NCBI RefSeq assembly: GCF_051594765.1
Contig: NZ_JBPPGJ010000002.1
Coordinates: 372,001 to 436,000 of the forward strand
DNA: 64,000 bases
Direction of reading: 5' to 3'
Source: Paenibacillus_AR sp051594765
GTDB taxonomy: Bacteria; Bacillota; Bacilli; Paenibacillales; NBRC-103111
A program made the position numbers and the translations under genes. This document shows, piece by piece, positions 50,060-58,587 of this stretch (positions are counted from its first letter, which is position 1; each line of letters starts with the position of its first letter). The notes under the pieces are model-generated. The model saw only the letters and a list, made by a program, of their open reading frames with translations, had not been told where the DNA came from and did no database searches.

Positions 50060-52543
50060 ATGAGCCGCACCTTAATCATCGCCGAAAAACCGGATATGGG
50101 CCGCAACATCGCCTCCGTCCTGGAGCCGAAGGCCAAGAATAACCGCACTTATATAGAAGGCGAGCAGTACATCATCACCTGGGCCATCGGCCACTTGATC
50201 GGGCTGGCGGAGCCGGACCATTACGACGACCGCTACAAGAAGTGGAATTTCGGGGACCTCCCCATCATTCCGGACACGTTCAAGCTGCTGCCGAACTACA
50301 AGACCAAGGACCAGCTCAAGGTCATCGCCGAGGTGGCCAAAAAATGCGACCGTGTCGTCAACGCCTGCGATGCGGGGCGCGAAGGGCAGCTGATCTTCAG
50401 CTACATCCAGCAGCACCTGAAGCTGCGCCAGCCCGTCCAGCGCCTGTGGATCTCCGACCTGACGGCGGAGACCATCCGCCGGGGCTTCGCCGAGCTCAAG
50501 GACGGCTCCGAGTACGAGAACCTGACCCAAGCGGCCCGAGCCCGCAGCGAGGCGGACTGGCTGATCGGGATGAACGGCTCCCGCGCCTTCACCACCAAGC
50601 ACAACGAGCTCCTGTCCGTCGGCCGGGTGCAGACGCCCGTATTGGCCCTGATCTATGACCGTCAGAAGCAGATCGAGGCTTTTTCGTCGGAGAAGTTCTA
50701 TGAGGTGGAGGGCTCCTTCGCTCAGGGGGATACCGCCTACCGGGGCATGTGGCAGGGGGACCGCTTCAACCAGAAGGACAAGGCCGAGGAGGTCGTCCGG
50801 CGCGTCAAGGGCAAGACCGGCAAGGTGGCCTCCTACGAGGTCAAGGACACGAAGGAGTTTCCCTATAAGCTGTACGACCTGACGCTCCTGCAGCGGGAGG
50901 CCAACGGCAAATACGGCTTCTCCGCCAAAAAAACGCTCGACACGGCCCAAGCCCTGTACGAGAAGCACAAGGTCATCAGCTACCCCCGGACCAATTCCAA
51001 CTATGTGAATCCGGAGAACATCCCGGAGATGCACAAGTCCTTGGAGGTGCTGAAGGGCTCCACCGATTACGGGGACTATGCCCGGCAGGCCAACAAGGGG
51101 CTCGTGCACCCGAACAACAAATTCGTCTGCAATCCTGCCAAAGTCGAGGATCACCACGCCATCCTGCCCACGGCCAAGCGGCCGTCGGGCTTAACGCCGG
51201 ACGAGCAGAAGCTGTACGATCTGGTGGTGCGCCGCTTCCTGTCCCACTTCTATCCGGCGGCGGAGTACAAGGTCCACACCGTCCTGACCGAAATCGGGGA
51301 GGACCGGTTCAAGACCACCGTCAAGGAGCTTCTGGCTCTCGGCTGGAAGGTGCTCTACCCGGATATGAAGAAGCCGAAGGAAACGAAGGGCAAGGGCGGC
51401 AAGGCCAAGGACGGCGACAAGGAAAAAGAAGACTCCGGTGACGCCGACGCGCCCGGAGCTTCGGGAACCTCCGATCTCGAGGTGGAGGTGGATACCCCCT
51501 TCCGGATCGATCCGGAGGCGCCGGTTCTCTGCTCGGATGCGGCCGTGAAGGAAAAGGAAACGGCGGCGCCCAAGCATTACACCGAGGGCACCCTGCTGAA
51601 GGCCATGGAGAGCGCCGGCAAGTCCATCGAGGACGACGAGCTGCGCGATGCCATGAAGGATTCGGGCCTCGGTACGCCGGCCACCCGGGCGGCCACCATC
51701 GAGCGGCTGAAGAATGTCGGCTACGTGACCATGCAGGGCAAGCGGATCATGATCACGCCGAAGGGCCGGTCCGCCGTGGAGCTGATCCGCGGCGCCGGCG
51801 TCGATCTCCTGACCTCCCCGGAGATGACCGGGCAGTGGGAGCGGCGCCTGAACGAGATTGCGAGAGGGAAGGCGTCGAAGGATGCGTTCATGGAGAAGGT
51901 GCAGGCCTTCGCCCGCTTGATCATTAATAAGGTGCGGGTGCAGGCCCGCGCCGACCGGGCGCTCTTCGCGAAGCCGGAGGAGCCGGCGAAGAAGGGCCGC
52001 GGCAAGCGCGGAGCGGCGGCTGGCGACGCGGAGGGCGCCGAGGGCGCAGCGAAGCAGCCGGCGCGGACACGGCGCAGCAAGGCCGCTGGCGACGGCGCCG
52101 CGGAGCCGGGCTCAGCCGCAGCCGCTGGCGAGGCGCCCGCGCGCAAGCGGCGGAGCGCCGCCGGCGGTGCCGCTGCGGCAGGCGGCGAGGCAGCGGCCAG
52201 CGGTGCGCCCGCCGCCAGAGCGCCGGCTCGCGCCGCGGTGCCTGCGCCGGCGCCCGCCGAGGCGCCGCGCCCCGCCGCCGAGCGCGCCGCGCTGGGCGCC
52301 TGCCCGCGCCCGGGCTGCGGCGGCCGCATCATCTTCGGCCGCACCGGCTACGGCTGCGCCCACTTCCGGCAAGGCTGCGGCTTCGTCCTCTGGAAGGAAA
52401 CCCCATTCGGGTTTCCCTTGTCGGACGACATGGTCCGCAGCCTCCTCGCCCGGGGCCAGGCGGAGCTGGGCCCCGCCGAGGGCGGCGGCCGGCTGGTCCT
52501 CCGGGACCCGGCCGCCGGCACGCTGGAGCTGGTGCGCGGCTAG
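50060..52543 (+). CDS. topB: DNA topoisomerase III with Ala/Pro-rich tail and C-terminal zinc ribbon
   Basis: 827 residues. Type IA topoisomerase: TOPRIM domain (~1-140, MSRTLIIAEKPDMGRNIASVL; acidic motif CDAGREGQLIF), catalytic domains with the active Tyr308 in ISYPRTNS, and the EHHAILPT-like DHHAILPT stretch. After ~640 residues the tail is Ala/Arg/Pro/Gly-rich (~655-755), very GC-rich DNA, then a zinc-ribbon-like end CPRPGCGGRIIFGRTGYGCAHFRQGCGF with four Cys. A small charged insert (KETKGKGGKAKDGDKEKEDSGD) lies near 440-465. Breaks and rejoins single strands, working with RecQ-type helicases. RBS is weak. Confidence 0.95.
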   Translation: MSRTLIIAEKPDMGRNIASVLEPKAKNNRTYIEGEQYIITWAIGHLIGLAEPDHYDDRYKKWNFGDLPIIPDTFKLLPNYKTKDQLKVIAEVAKKCDRVVNACDAGREGQLIFSYIQQHLKLRQPVQRLWISDLTAETIRRGFAELKDGSEYENLTQAARARSEADWLIGMNGSRAFTTKHNELLSVGRVQTPVLALIYDRQKQIEAFSSEKFYEVEGSFAQGDTAYRGMWQGDRFNQKDKAEEVVRRVKGKTGKVASYEVKDTKEFPYKLYDLTLLQREANGKYGFSAKKTLDTAQALYEKHKVISYPRTNSNYVNPENIPEMHKSLEVLKGSTDYGDYARQANKGLVHPNNKFVCNPAKVEDHHAILPTAKRPSGLTPDEQKLYDLVVRRFLSHFYPAAEYKVHTVLTEIGEDRFKTTVKELLALGWKVLYPDMKKPKETKGKGGKAKDGDKEKEDSGDADAPGASGTSDLEVEVDTPFRIDPEAPVLCSDAAVKEKETAAPKHYTEGTLLKAMESAGKSIEDDELRDAMKDSGLGTPATRAATIERLKNVGYVTMQGKRIMITPKGRSAVELIRGAGVDLLTSPEMTGQWERRLNEIARGKASKDAFMEKVQAFARLIINKVRVQARADRALFAKPEEPAKKGRGKRGAAAGDAEGAEGAAKQPARTRRSKAAGDGAAEPGSAAAAGEAPARKRRSAAGGAAAAGGEAAASGAPAARAPARAAVPAPAPAEAPRPAAERAALGACPRPGCGGRIIFGRTGYGCAHFRQGCGFVLWKETPFGFPLSDDMVRSLLARGQAELGPAEGGGRLVLRDPAAGTLELVRG

Positions 52544-52558
52544 TCCGCCGCCGACGCC

Positions 52559-52606
52559 AAAAAAAGCCTTGAATCCCACGGCCCCAGCCGGGATTCAAGG
52601 CTTTTT
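52559..52606. terminator. Bidirectional terminator after topB
   Basis: AAAAAAGCCTTGAATCCC and GGGATTCAAGGCTTTTT form a 16-bp stem around about 14 nt; suits topB and the convergent gene at 52595. Confidence 0.9.
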
Positions 52607-53533
52607 GCTCCACTCATGCGGCAGCAGGCCCAGCACCCAGCCCTCCAAGCGCACCCGCTCCCGCTCCTCCGGCGTGAAGACCGGCGTCATCAGCCCGGCC
52701 AGCTCCCCGGAGCGGTCCGCCGTCCGGAGCCATCTCACGCAGGCCAGCGCGTCTCCCGCATCGGTCCGGGGGCCGTCCTCCCTGGCATGGTGCATGGACG
52801 GGTACACCTCCGCCAGCACATGATGATCCTCCGGAACCTCCGTTCCGTCCATGGGCCATACGTGCAGCGGAACTCCTTCGGCCCGGCACCGTTCCAAGAG
52901 CCCGTACAGGTGCAGCTGCCCGTAGAGCGACTGCTGCCCCACCGTCCCGATCCCGCCCAGCTGATAGGCCGGCTTCAGCCGCCGCAGGCGTTCCTCCGCC
53001 AGACGGCGCTCCCGCAGTCTGAAGACCGTTCCGTCCGGAAGCCGGTAATCCGGAGCGAACAGCTCCGGCCCGGGCCGCCGGGCGAAGAGCGTACCCCAGA
53101 AGGGACCGGCCGCCGCCCCCAGTGTCAGGGCAATCCGCTCGTTCATGTCCCTTGCCCAGTCCCGGGCTTTCCACCGCTCCAGCTCCTTCGGCTCCCACCG
53201 TCCATCCGGCCACACCGTCCGGACGAAGCCATCCAGCATCTGGCGCCAATCCCGGGGCCGCTCCCCGTGAACCGCCTCATGGAACCCGCACGGAAATCCG
53301 TAATTGTGATCGAACCCCAGGATAACCCGTTTCCCCTCGCGATCCGCCCGGAGCAGGAACGCTGCGGCAGCCTCCGTCAGCTCCGTCCGGGTCATGCCCT
53401 GCACCACGCGCGGAGCCTCCAGGCCATCATCCACGGCCCAAGCAATGTGCTTCCGCTGCTCCGCCGGGCTCATCGCTCCGGAATAGTCCGCGAAGGCGAT
53501 CCAGTCAAACCGATTAGCCTGTTTCCGGCTCAT
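52595..53533 (-). CDS. Predicted RNase H-fold protein, DUF429-like
   Basis: 312 residues from ATG 53533 (MSRKQANRFDWIAFADYSGA), AGGAGG 9 nt upstream. N-terminal IAFADYSGA, middle VILGFDHNYGFPCGF (~80-94) and AGDALACVRWLR near 275 give a pattern of carboxylates (D, D, D) like RNase H-fold nucleases (DUF429 group). The C-terminus ends LPHEWSKKP. Also HVWPMDGTEVPEDHHVLAEVYPSMHH. Fold assignment is from motif spacing only; substrate unknown. Confidence 0.55.
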   Translation of the reverse strand: MSRKQANRFDWIAFADYSGAMSPAEQRKHIAWAVDDGLEAPRVVQGMTRTELTEAAAAFLLRADREGKRVILGFDHNYGFPCGFHEAVHGERPRDWRQMLDGFVRTVWPDGRWEPKELERWKARDWARDMNERIALTLGAAAGPFWGTLFARRPGPELFAPDYRLPDGTVFRLRERRLAEERLRRLKPAYQLGGIGTVGQQSLYGQLHLYGLLERCRAEGVPLHVWPMDGTEVPEDHHVLAEVYPSMHHAREDGPRTDAGDALACVRWLRTADRSGELAGLMTPVFTPEERERVRLEGWVLGLLPHEWSKKP

Positions 53534-53546
53534 TTTCCCGTCCCTC

Positions 53547-54089
53547 CTATGTCCGCTTGGGTGCGATCCTTCTACCCAGCTCATGACCCAACAGCACCAG
53601 CGGGATAACCAGCAGCCCTGCAGGCAGGCTCCGGTAGATGTCCCCCCACCCGATCAGCCCCTCCTGCAGCAGCCGGTAGAAAAAATAGACCGGATATGGA
53701 ATTCCCAGCAGTACCGCCGTCACCACGCCGGGCGTATAGCGGCCGAGGTACAGCCATTGCCCGACATGAGTGAAGACGTGAAGGAACAGCACCGCGTTTG
53801 CGGCAAGCAGCAGATAGAGCCAGCCCCGCTCCACCGCTGCGTACGTGACCGGGATAAAGCAGATAAACTCCAGCAGCACCGCTACGGCGAACTGGGCCGA
53901 GGTCATCTGCGCAATCCTTAAGAAACGGGGACGCAGCCGGGCCGGCAGCTTCGGAAGCACGGCGGAGCCATGCCGTTCCCACCACCCGTCGATAAAGATA
54001 ATCTCCTCGAAATCGTGCAGCATGAACACCACGGGGAACAACCACATCAGCGTTGCCGTCGATATTGCTCCGTTAACCGCCTCCAGCAT
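53547..54089 (-). CDS. HXXEE domain membrane protein
   Basis: 180 residues, about five membrane helices. The eponymous motif is FMLHDFEEIIFIDGWWERHG (H25, E28, E29), with a second conserved stretch HVFTHVGQWLYLGRYTPG in which His residues could complete a metal site. Members are predicted membrane proteins of unknown function. Starts at ATG 54089 and lies 13 nt before the neighbouring RNase-H-like gene, hence probably co-transcribed. Confidence 0.85.
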   Translation of the reverse strand: MLEAVNGAISTATLMWLFPVVFMLHDFEEIIFIDGWWERHGSAVLPKLPARLRPRFLRIAQMTSAQFAVAVLLEFICFIPVTYAAVERGWLYLLLAANAVLFLHVFTHVGQWLYLGRYTPGVVTAVLLGIPYPVYFFYRLLQEGLIGWGDIYRSLPAGLLVIPLVLLGHELGRRIAPKRT

Positions 54090-54142
54090 GCTCCACCTCT
54101 CCCTCCCTCAGTACCCGGCACCACGCGCCGGCTTTCGCAAAA

Positions 54143-54184
54143 CAGAAGCCTCCATTCCACCGCGGGTGGTCTTGGAGGCTTCTG
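54143..54184 (-). terminator. Terminator after inositol monophosphatase gene
   Basis: CAGAAGCCTCCA pairs with TGGAGGCTTCTG, followed on the minus strand by T4. Confidence 0.8.
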
Positions 54185-54197
54185 AATCTCGATGCGC

Positions 54198-55064
54198 TTA
54201 TTCTCCCGTGCCTCCGGCTTCCTTCAGCACGTGAATCATCTCATCATGGACGCTGCCGTTGCTGGCCACCACATGGCGGACGCCCAGGTGGTAAGGTCGG
54301 CCTTGGGTGTCCGTCACTTTACCCCCGGATTCCTGCACGAGCAGGGTCCCGGCCGCCATATCCCACGCGTTCAGGCCAACCTCCCAAAAGCCGGACAGCC
54401 GGCCTGCCGCCACATACGCCAGGTGAAGGGCTGCGGATCCGCCGGAGCGGATGTTCCGGACCTGCGGCACCATGGCCTCCAGCCCCTTCATGTTGCTGCG
54501 CAGCGCCGTGCTGCGGTCCGGCGGGAAGCCGGTCGCCACCAGGCTGTCCGACAGCTTCTCCGCCCGGTCCACCTGCATGCGGCGTCCATGAACGTACGCC
54601 CCCTTGCCCTTCTCCGCCACGAACAGCTCGTCGCGGTTCGGGTCATACACGACCCCTACCACCACCTCGCCCTTATAGGCCAAGGCGATGGAGACGCTGA
54701 AGAACGGGAAGCCATGCACGAAGTTGGTGGTGCCGTCCACCGGATCGACGATCCACAGGTACTCCGCTTCGCTGGCCTCCTCCAAGGCTTGGATCGAGGC
54801 CGCCGCTCCCGGCTCCACGCCTTCCTCCCCCAGGAAGGAATGATGGGGGAAGTGGGTCAGGATCAGGTTCCGAATCATCTGCTCGGAGCCCTTGTCCACC
54901 TCCGTCACCAGGTCTTGGGGCGAGGTTTTTATATTCAGGCTGGAGAAGTCGCCCAGTTTGCTCTTGATCCATTCGCCGGCTTTGGCTGCCGTGTTGATGG
55001 CAACTGCCGTGAAACTTTTGCTGCCCACGGTAAAAGGCTGTTTTTCTTCATTGGCCATTGTCAT
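54198..55064 (-). CDS. Inositol monophosphatase family protein
   Basis: 288 residues. Mg-dependent phosphatase fold: GEEGVE (metal Glu, ~80), WIVDPVDGTTNFVHGFP (~95-111), and the C-terminal WDMAAGTLLVQESGGKVTDTQG (~225-246). Family members dephosphorylate myo-inositol 1-phosphate or related sugar phosphates; SuhB type. ATG 55064 is taken, though an ATG six nt later is equally possible. Nothing of the neighbours ties it to a particular path. Confidence 0.94.
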   Translation of the reverse strand: MTMANEEKQPFTVGSKSFTAVAINTAAKAGEWIKSKLGDFSSLNIKTSPQDLVTEVDKGSEQMIRNLILTHFPHHSFLGEEGVEPGAAASIQALEEASEAEYLWIVDPVDGTTNFVHGFPFFSVSIALAYKGEVVVGVVYDPNRDELFVAEKGKGAYVHGRRMQVDRAEKLSDSLVATGFPPDRSTALRSNMKGLEAMVPQVRNIRSGGSAALHLAYVAAGRLSGFWEVGLNAWDMAAGTLLVQESGGKVTDTQGRPYHLGVRHVVASNGSVHDEMIHVLKEAGGTGE

Positions 55065-55198
55065 CCACTCATTTCCTTATCTATCGTTTCTTAGATTCAG
55101 TATAAGTGATCCGGCACCCGAAAAGCTACTTGCGAATGCACCAAAAATCCTCGTCACTTCTGACAAAAGCGCTTACATGCCCAGCCTTTTCCTTCGCC

Positions 55199-56026
55199 TT
55201 ATCCGCGAATGTCCGTTCGCAATTCTTGAAGTCTCTCCTGATTCTTAAAAGCTCTGAATTCTCTCCACTTCATATAACCCACCCCGACGGTCAGAATAGG
55301 ATGGCGCAGCAGCTTCCTCCAATTCCGGACGAAGGCCATTAACCGGTACGGTCCGAACTGCTTCCTTGCAAGCTCCGGGTACTTCCGCTTATAGGGCTCG
55401 AAGGTGCCCCCATAATAGCCTTTCTTCTTCACCGTCCGGCTCAGTTGAAGATTACCCTCATCATGGAGAATGATGGAACCGGTTCTTCCCACCGTTCCGA
55501 TGCCGAGTATGCGGTTATGAAAATCCATATCCTCCGCCGCTATCATGGCCGGGTCATAGCCGCCGATCCGCTCGAAGTCCTCCCTGCTCACAAATCTTGC
55601 GGATTCCACCAGCGGGTCCCCCCAATAACAATCCCGCTCCAGCCGCTTGCAGCGGGCCCAGAAGCCCTCTCCAACGGAACGTTCGGGAATGATCACTCCC
55701 CTGTGGCCCTTCTTCCATTCCCTTAGACATTCTTCTACAACGCCAGGCTCCAGGTACATGTCCGAATCGATGAACAGGAGGAAATCCCCTTGCGCCAGGC
55801 GGGCCGTCGCATTTTTCTTTTGCGGGAACGTAATGCCCTCCCCCATATCGGTATAAGTGACCAGCGGGTGATAGTCCGCGAAGTAAGATCTGGTTTCGTC
55901 CGTTCCCCCGTTATCGGCAAGGATGATCTCGCACACAGGACGGCTCTGCCCGAGAATGGAATCCACACACCGCTTCAGCGTGCGCATGGAATTGTAGACC
56001 GGAATAATGACACTTACCCTATCCAT
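55199..56026 (-). CDS. Family 2 glycosyltransferase
   Basis: 275 residues. GT-A fold: VSVIIPVYNS (~5-14), ILADNGGTDET (~35), FLLFIDSDMYLEPG (DxD, ~80-93), a GGYDPAMIAAEDMDFHNR acceptor loop with ED (~155-172). AGGAAC follows GGG about 9 nt before ATG 56026; it overlaps the GT4 stop by 8 nt, so the two are one operon. Inverting sugar transfer for a surface glycan is likely; donor and acceptor unknown. Confidence 0.92.
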   Translation of the reverse strand: MDRVSVIIPVYNSMRTLKRCVDSILGQSRPVCEIILADNGGTDETRSYFADYHPLVTYTDMGEGITFPQKKNATARLAQGDFLLFIDSDMYLEPGVVEECLREWKKGHRGVIIPERSVGEGFWARCKRLERDCYWGDPLVESARFVSREDFERIGGYDPAMIAAEDMDFHNRILGIGTVGRTGSIILHDEGNLQLSRTVKKKGYYGGTFEPYKRKYPELARKQFGPYRLMAFVRNWRKLLRHPILTVGVGYMKWREFRAFKNQERLQELRTDIRG

Positions 56027-57104
56027 GTGTGTTCCTCCCGTGTCTCTCTAGAGTCTGCTGTAGAAAACCATCAAAAATATCCACGGTGCGCTCCCATGTA
56101 TACTCCCCCGCCAGTTCATAGGCTTGTGCGGATAGAGCGTCCCGGTAGGACGGATCGCCGATGATGCGGAGCACGGCCTTCGCCATTTCCTTCGGGTCCT
56201 CGGGGACGACGATTCCCGTTCTCCCGTCCTGCACCGCATCCCGAAGCCCCGCTACCCGGTATACGACGGATGTCGTGCCAACGGCAGCCGCTTCCAGAAC
56301 CATACGTCCCCACCCCTCCCTTACACTGGTAGCCACACAGCACCAGGCTTCGGCAAGCAGGCGGTTTCGTTCCCCGTCGCTGACATTCGGATAAATCGAG
56401 ATCCCCGGTGTCTCCCGCACGTATGCCGGCGGCTCCCCTCTTCCTATGATTCGCAGCTCTGCATCGGGGTACTGCTCCCGAACGGCGAGAAATGCTTGAA
56501 CGGCATGCTCGAGCCGCTTCGCTCTCGCACCGAACCGCGCCAAAAACACCAATGTGGGATGGGCCGTCTTCGGCATACATGCGCCAAGCTCCACTCCGTT
56601 GGGGGCCACCTCATGCGGCCCTTTCCATCCTGCTTGAAGCAGATCCTCCAGTGTGCTGGGTGATACGGTGAGGAAGGGGACCTGGCGGTAGGCGGCGATA
56701 CACGCTTTCTCCAGCGGTCTGCCGATCCAACTCAGAGGAGGCGTCGTCTCATAATTCCACACCTCGTAAGCAAGCTGGTGGATGAAGGCCACTCTGGCTG
56801 CCTGAAGAGGCACAAGCGGCGTCATAAAACCAAAGGTATTGATCTGATCCAAGATCAGGTCATACTTCTTCCTTGCGAGCCAGGAATGCACATAGCCCGC
56901 CGGATACACGCTCATCCCCTGTGCGCCATACTCCAGCTTAATGCCGCCGTAGGAATCAGGCCTGCTGCCCTCCATACCCGCACTGTACCAGGTCACGTCA
57001 TATCCTCTTGCGGCAAGCCCCCCTAGCACTCGCTCGGTATAAATTTCGGCCCCTCCTGCCTTAGGATGCTTCGGACCGCGCCAGCTCATCATCAATAGTT
57101 TCAT
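56019..57104 (-). CDS. Family 4 glycosyltransferase
   Basis: 361 residues. GT-B fold; PKAGGAEIYTERVLGGLAARGYDVTWYS at the start (N-lobe, with GAEIY typical of GT4), and SVREGWGRMVLEAAAVGTTSVVYRVAGLRDAV near residue 260-290 with the EX7E-type Glu pair. Last residues overlap the GT2 gene. Retaining transfer using a nucleotide-sugar donor. First gene of the minus-strand operon; its promoter should be at 57105-57160 but none stands out. Confidence 0.92.
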   Translation of the reverse strand: MKLLMMSWRGPKHPKAGGAEIYTERVLGGLAARGYDVTWYSAGMEGSRPDSYGGIKLEYGAQGMSVYPAGYVHSWLARKKYDLILDQINTFGFMTPLVPLQAARVAFIHQLAYEVWNYETTPPLSWIGRPLEKACIAAYRQVPFLTVSPSTLEDLLQAGWKGPHEVAPNGVELGACMPKTAHPTLVFLARFGARAKRLEHAVQAFLAVREQYPDAELRIIGRGEPPAYVRETPGISIYPNVSDGERNRLLAEAWCCVATSVREGWGRMVLEAAAVGTTSVVYRVAGLRDAVQDGRTGIVVPEDPKEMAKAVLRIIGDPSYRDALSAQAYELAGEYTWERTVDIFDGFLQQTLERHGRNTHG

Positions 57105-57238
57105 CCCATTGGCTCCTGTAACCGTAATTCGATTAATTTCGACTTTATTATACCATTTTCGCCCATTCTCTCACTGAAAAAAATGATATAATGTGTGAAG
57201 ATGGTCCTTCCATTCTAAGCCCATAGGGGGAACTCCCA

Positions 57239-57442
57239 ATGCATCGAGCAAGCCGATTCATGCTTCTCGTCCTATTAGCCGTCTGTATCGCCTTAGCCTA
57301 TCAAGCCCTGGCTGCCTATGCCGGAGGAGGCAACTCCTCCAGCAATATCATCGATAAGCAGAATCCGATTACGAATGTCGTGAACGTTTACGGGGGCAAA
57401 CCCTCCAATCCGGGAAACTGCAGTAAGAAATCATGCCAATAA
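57239..57442 (+). CDS. Small secreted or membrane peptide, unknown
   Basis: 67 residues. Signal-like N-terminus (MHRASRFMLLVLLAVCIALAYQAL, hydrophobic ~7-25) then a short polar mature part with Asn/Gly/Ser and two Cys (NPITNVVNVYGGKPSNPGNCSKKSCQ). AGGGGG lies 8-9 nt before ATG 57239; a TATAAT at 57187-57192 may be its -10. Overlaps the next gene by 10 nt, so it is tied to the flippase-like protein. No family recognised. Confidence 0.7.
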   Translation: MHRASRFMLLVLLAVCIALAYQALAAYAGGGNSSSNIIDKQNPITNVVNVYGGKPSNPGNCSKKSCQ

Positions 57443-58575
57443 CTCGAATGGCGGGTATGGGAAGACGGCTCCGCATGCTCCTTGCGAACCATTCGTTGTA
57501 TGTGGCTTTGGACTGGGGAACAAGCCTGTTCACGTTCTCCTTTATGGTTCTGGTCTATCGGATGAGCGATGGAGGCGGCGACCTGAGCCATAATTCCTGG
57601 CTCCTGAATCTGATTACGACTTCCCTGTTCATCTCCATGGCTGCCCAATACCTGGCTATGCTCAAGCGGTATTCGGTCCTCCATGCCTATTGCTCCATTC
57701 TGCCCGTATGGGCCGCTGAATCGGCGCTGCTGCTCCTGCTCGTGCCGCTTGGACAATGGATCCTGCTGGTCTATCTGCTGGCAGCCAATCTCTTCTATCA
57801 GTGCGTCAGGGGCTATTGGATGTCCAGCGGGCGCCTTGCTGCCGCCGCCTTGGCCGGCTTGACGGAACAGGTGCTGCGCTTATCGGGTCTGCTCGTGCTC
57901 TTAACCGTGCTCGAATGGGACGTTTCCCAGGCGATGATCGGAAGCACAGCCATCGCCTACACCCTGATGCTTCTTTTCTCACTGGCTGTGTGGTTCCGTC
58001 AGCGGTCTCCAATTGCGTGGAAGCCGGACTTCACCGGCGCCTGGAAGTATGCCGCCTTCTACCTGGGCGTCTATCTCATCAGCTCCGCAGATATACTAAG
58101 CGTCAGACTCCAGCATGGAAACGGAGATCTGGTTGCGCTGCTGAAGCCATGGGGACAGATGATCTATACGCTATCCCTGCCGTTCATCAATGTCCTCCTG
58201 AGCTTATGGGGCCAAGGGCGTCCCTCCGCCCGGTGGATGCTTCGAATTGTCCTGCTGTATGCCGCTTACTGGTTCGGCACCATGCTGTTCGCAGGCTCCG
58301 TGAATGCTCTGGTGTTCCATCATGCTTTGCCGTCACGACTCTTCATCTCCTTGACCGTCCTGGAGCATATCTGCATCTCGGCCTTCTCGGCGGTGGCTCA
58401 GCGCCTGCTTCAGGAAGACAGGAGCATCCGGGCCGTCCTGGCTCTTTTATTTTCGTCTGCCGCAGGGATTGCCGTGATCTCCTACAGCACCCAAGGCGTT
58501 CTGATGTATACGTGGTTTACGATTCTGTTCGCCTTAAGCTTCGGGTTGTCCCTGAGCCTCTACTTCCGCAAATGA
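57433..58575 (+). CDS. Polytopic membrane protein, flippase-like
   Basis: 380 residues, about ten to twelve membrane helices with short loops and no large soluble domain. Features such as LYVALDWGTSLFTFSFMVLVYRM, WKYAAFYLGVYLISSADILSVRLQHGNGD and SLPFINVLLSLWGQGRPS recall Wzx/MOP polysaccharide exporters, though the match is only by layout and context. Placed between a small secreted protein (10-nt overlap) and the giant GT-C-like protein, in a glycan locus. ATG 57433 or 57451. Confidence 0.6.
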   Translation: MPITRMAGMGRRLRMLLANHSLYVALDWGTSLFTFSFMVLVYRMSDGGGDLSHNSWLLNLITTSLFISMAAQYLAMLKRYSVLHAYCSILPVWAAESALLLLLVPLGQWILLVYLLAANLFYQCVRGYWMSSGRLAAAALAGLTEQVLRLSGLLVLLTVLEWDVSQAMIGSTAIAYTLMLLFSLAVWFRQRSPIAWKPDFTGAWKYAAFYLGVYLISSADILSVRLQHGNGDLVALLKPWGQMIYTLSLPFINVLLSLWGQGRPSARWMLRIVLLYAAYWFGTMLFAGSVNALVFHHALPSRLFISLTVLEHICISAFSAVAQRLLQEDRSIRAVLALLFSSAAGIAVISYSTQGVLMYTWFTILFALSFGLSLSLYFRK

Positions 58576-58587
58576 AGGAACACCGCG

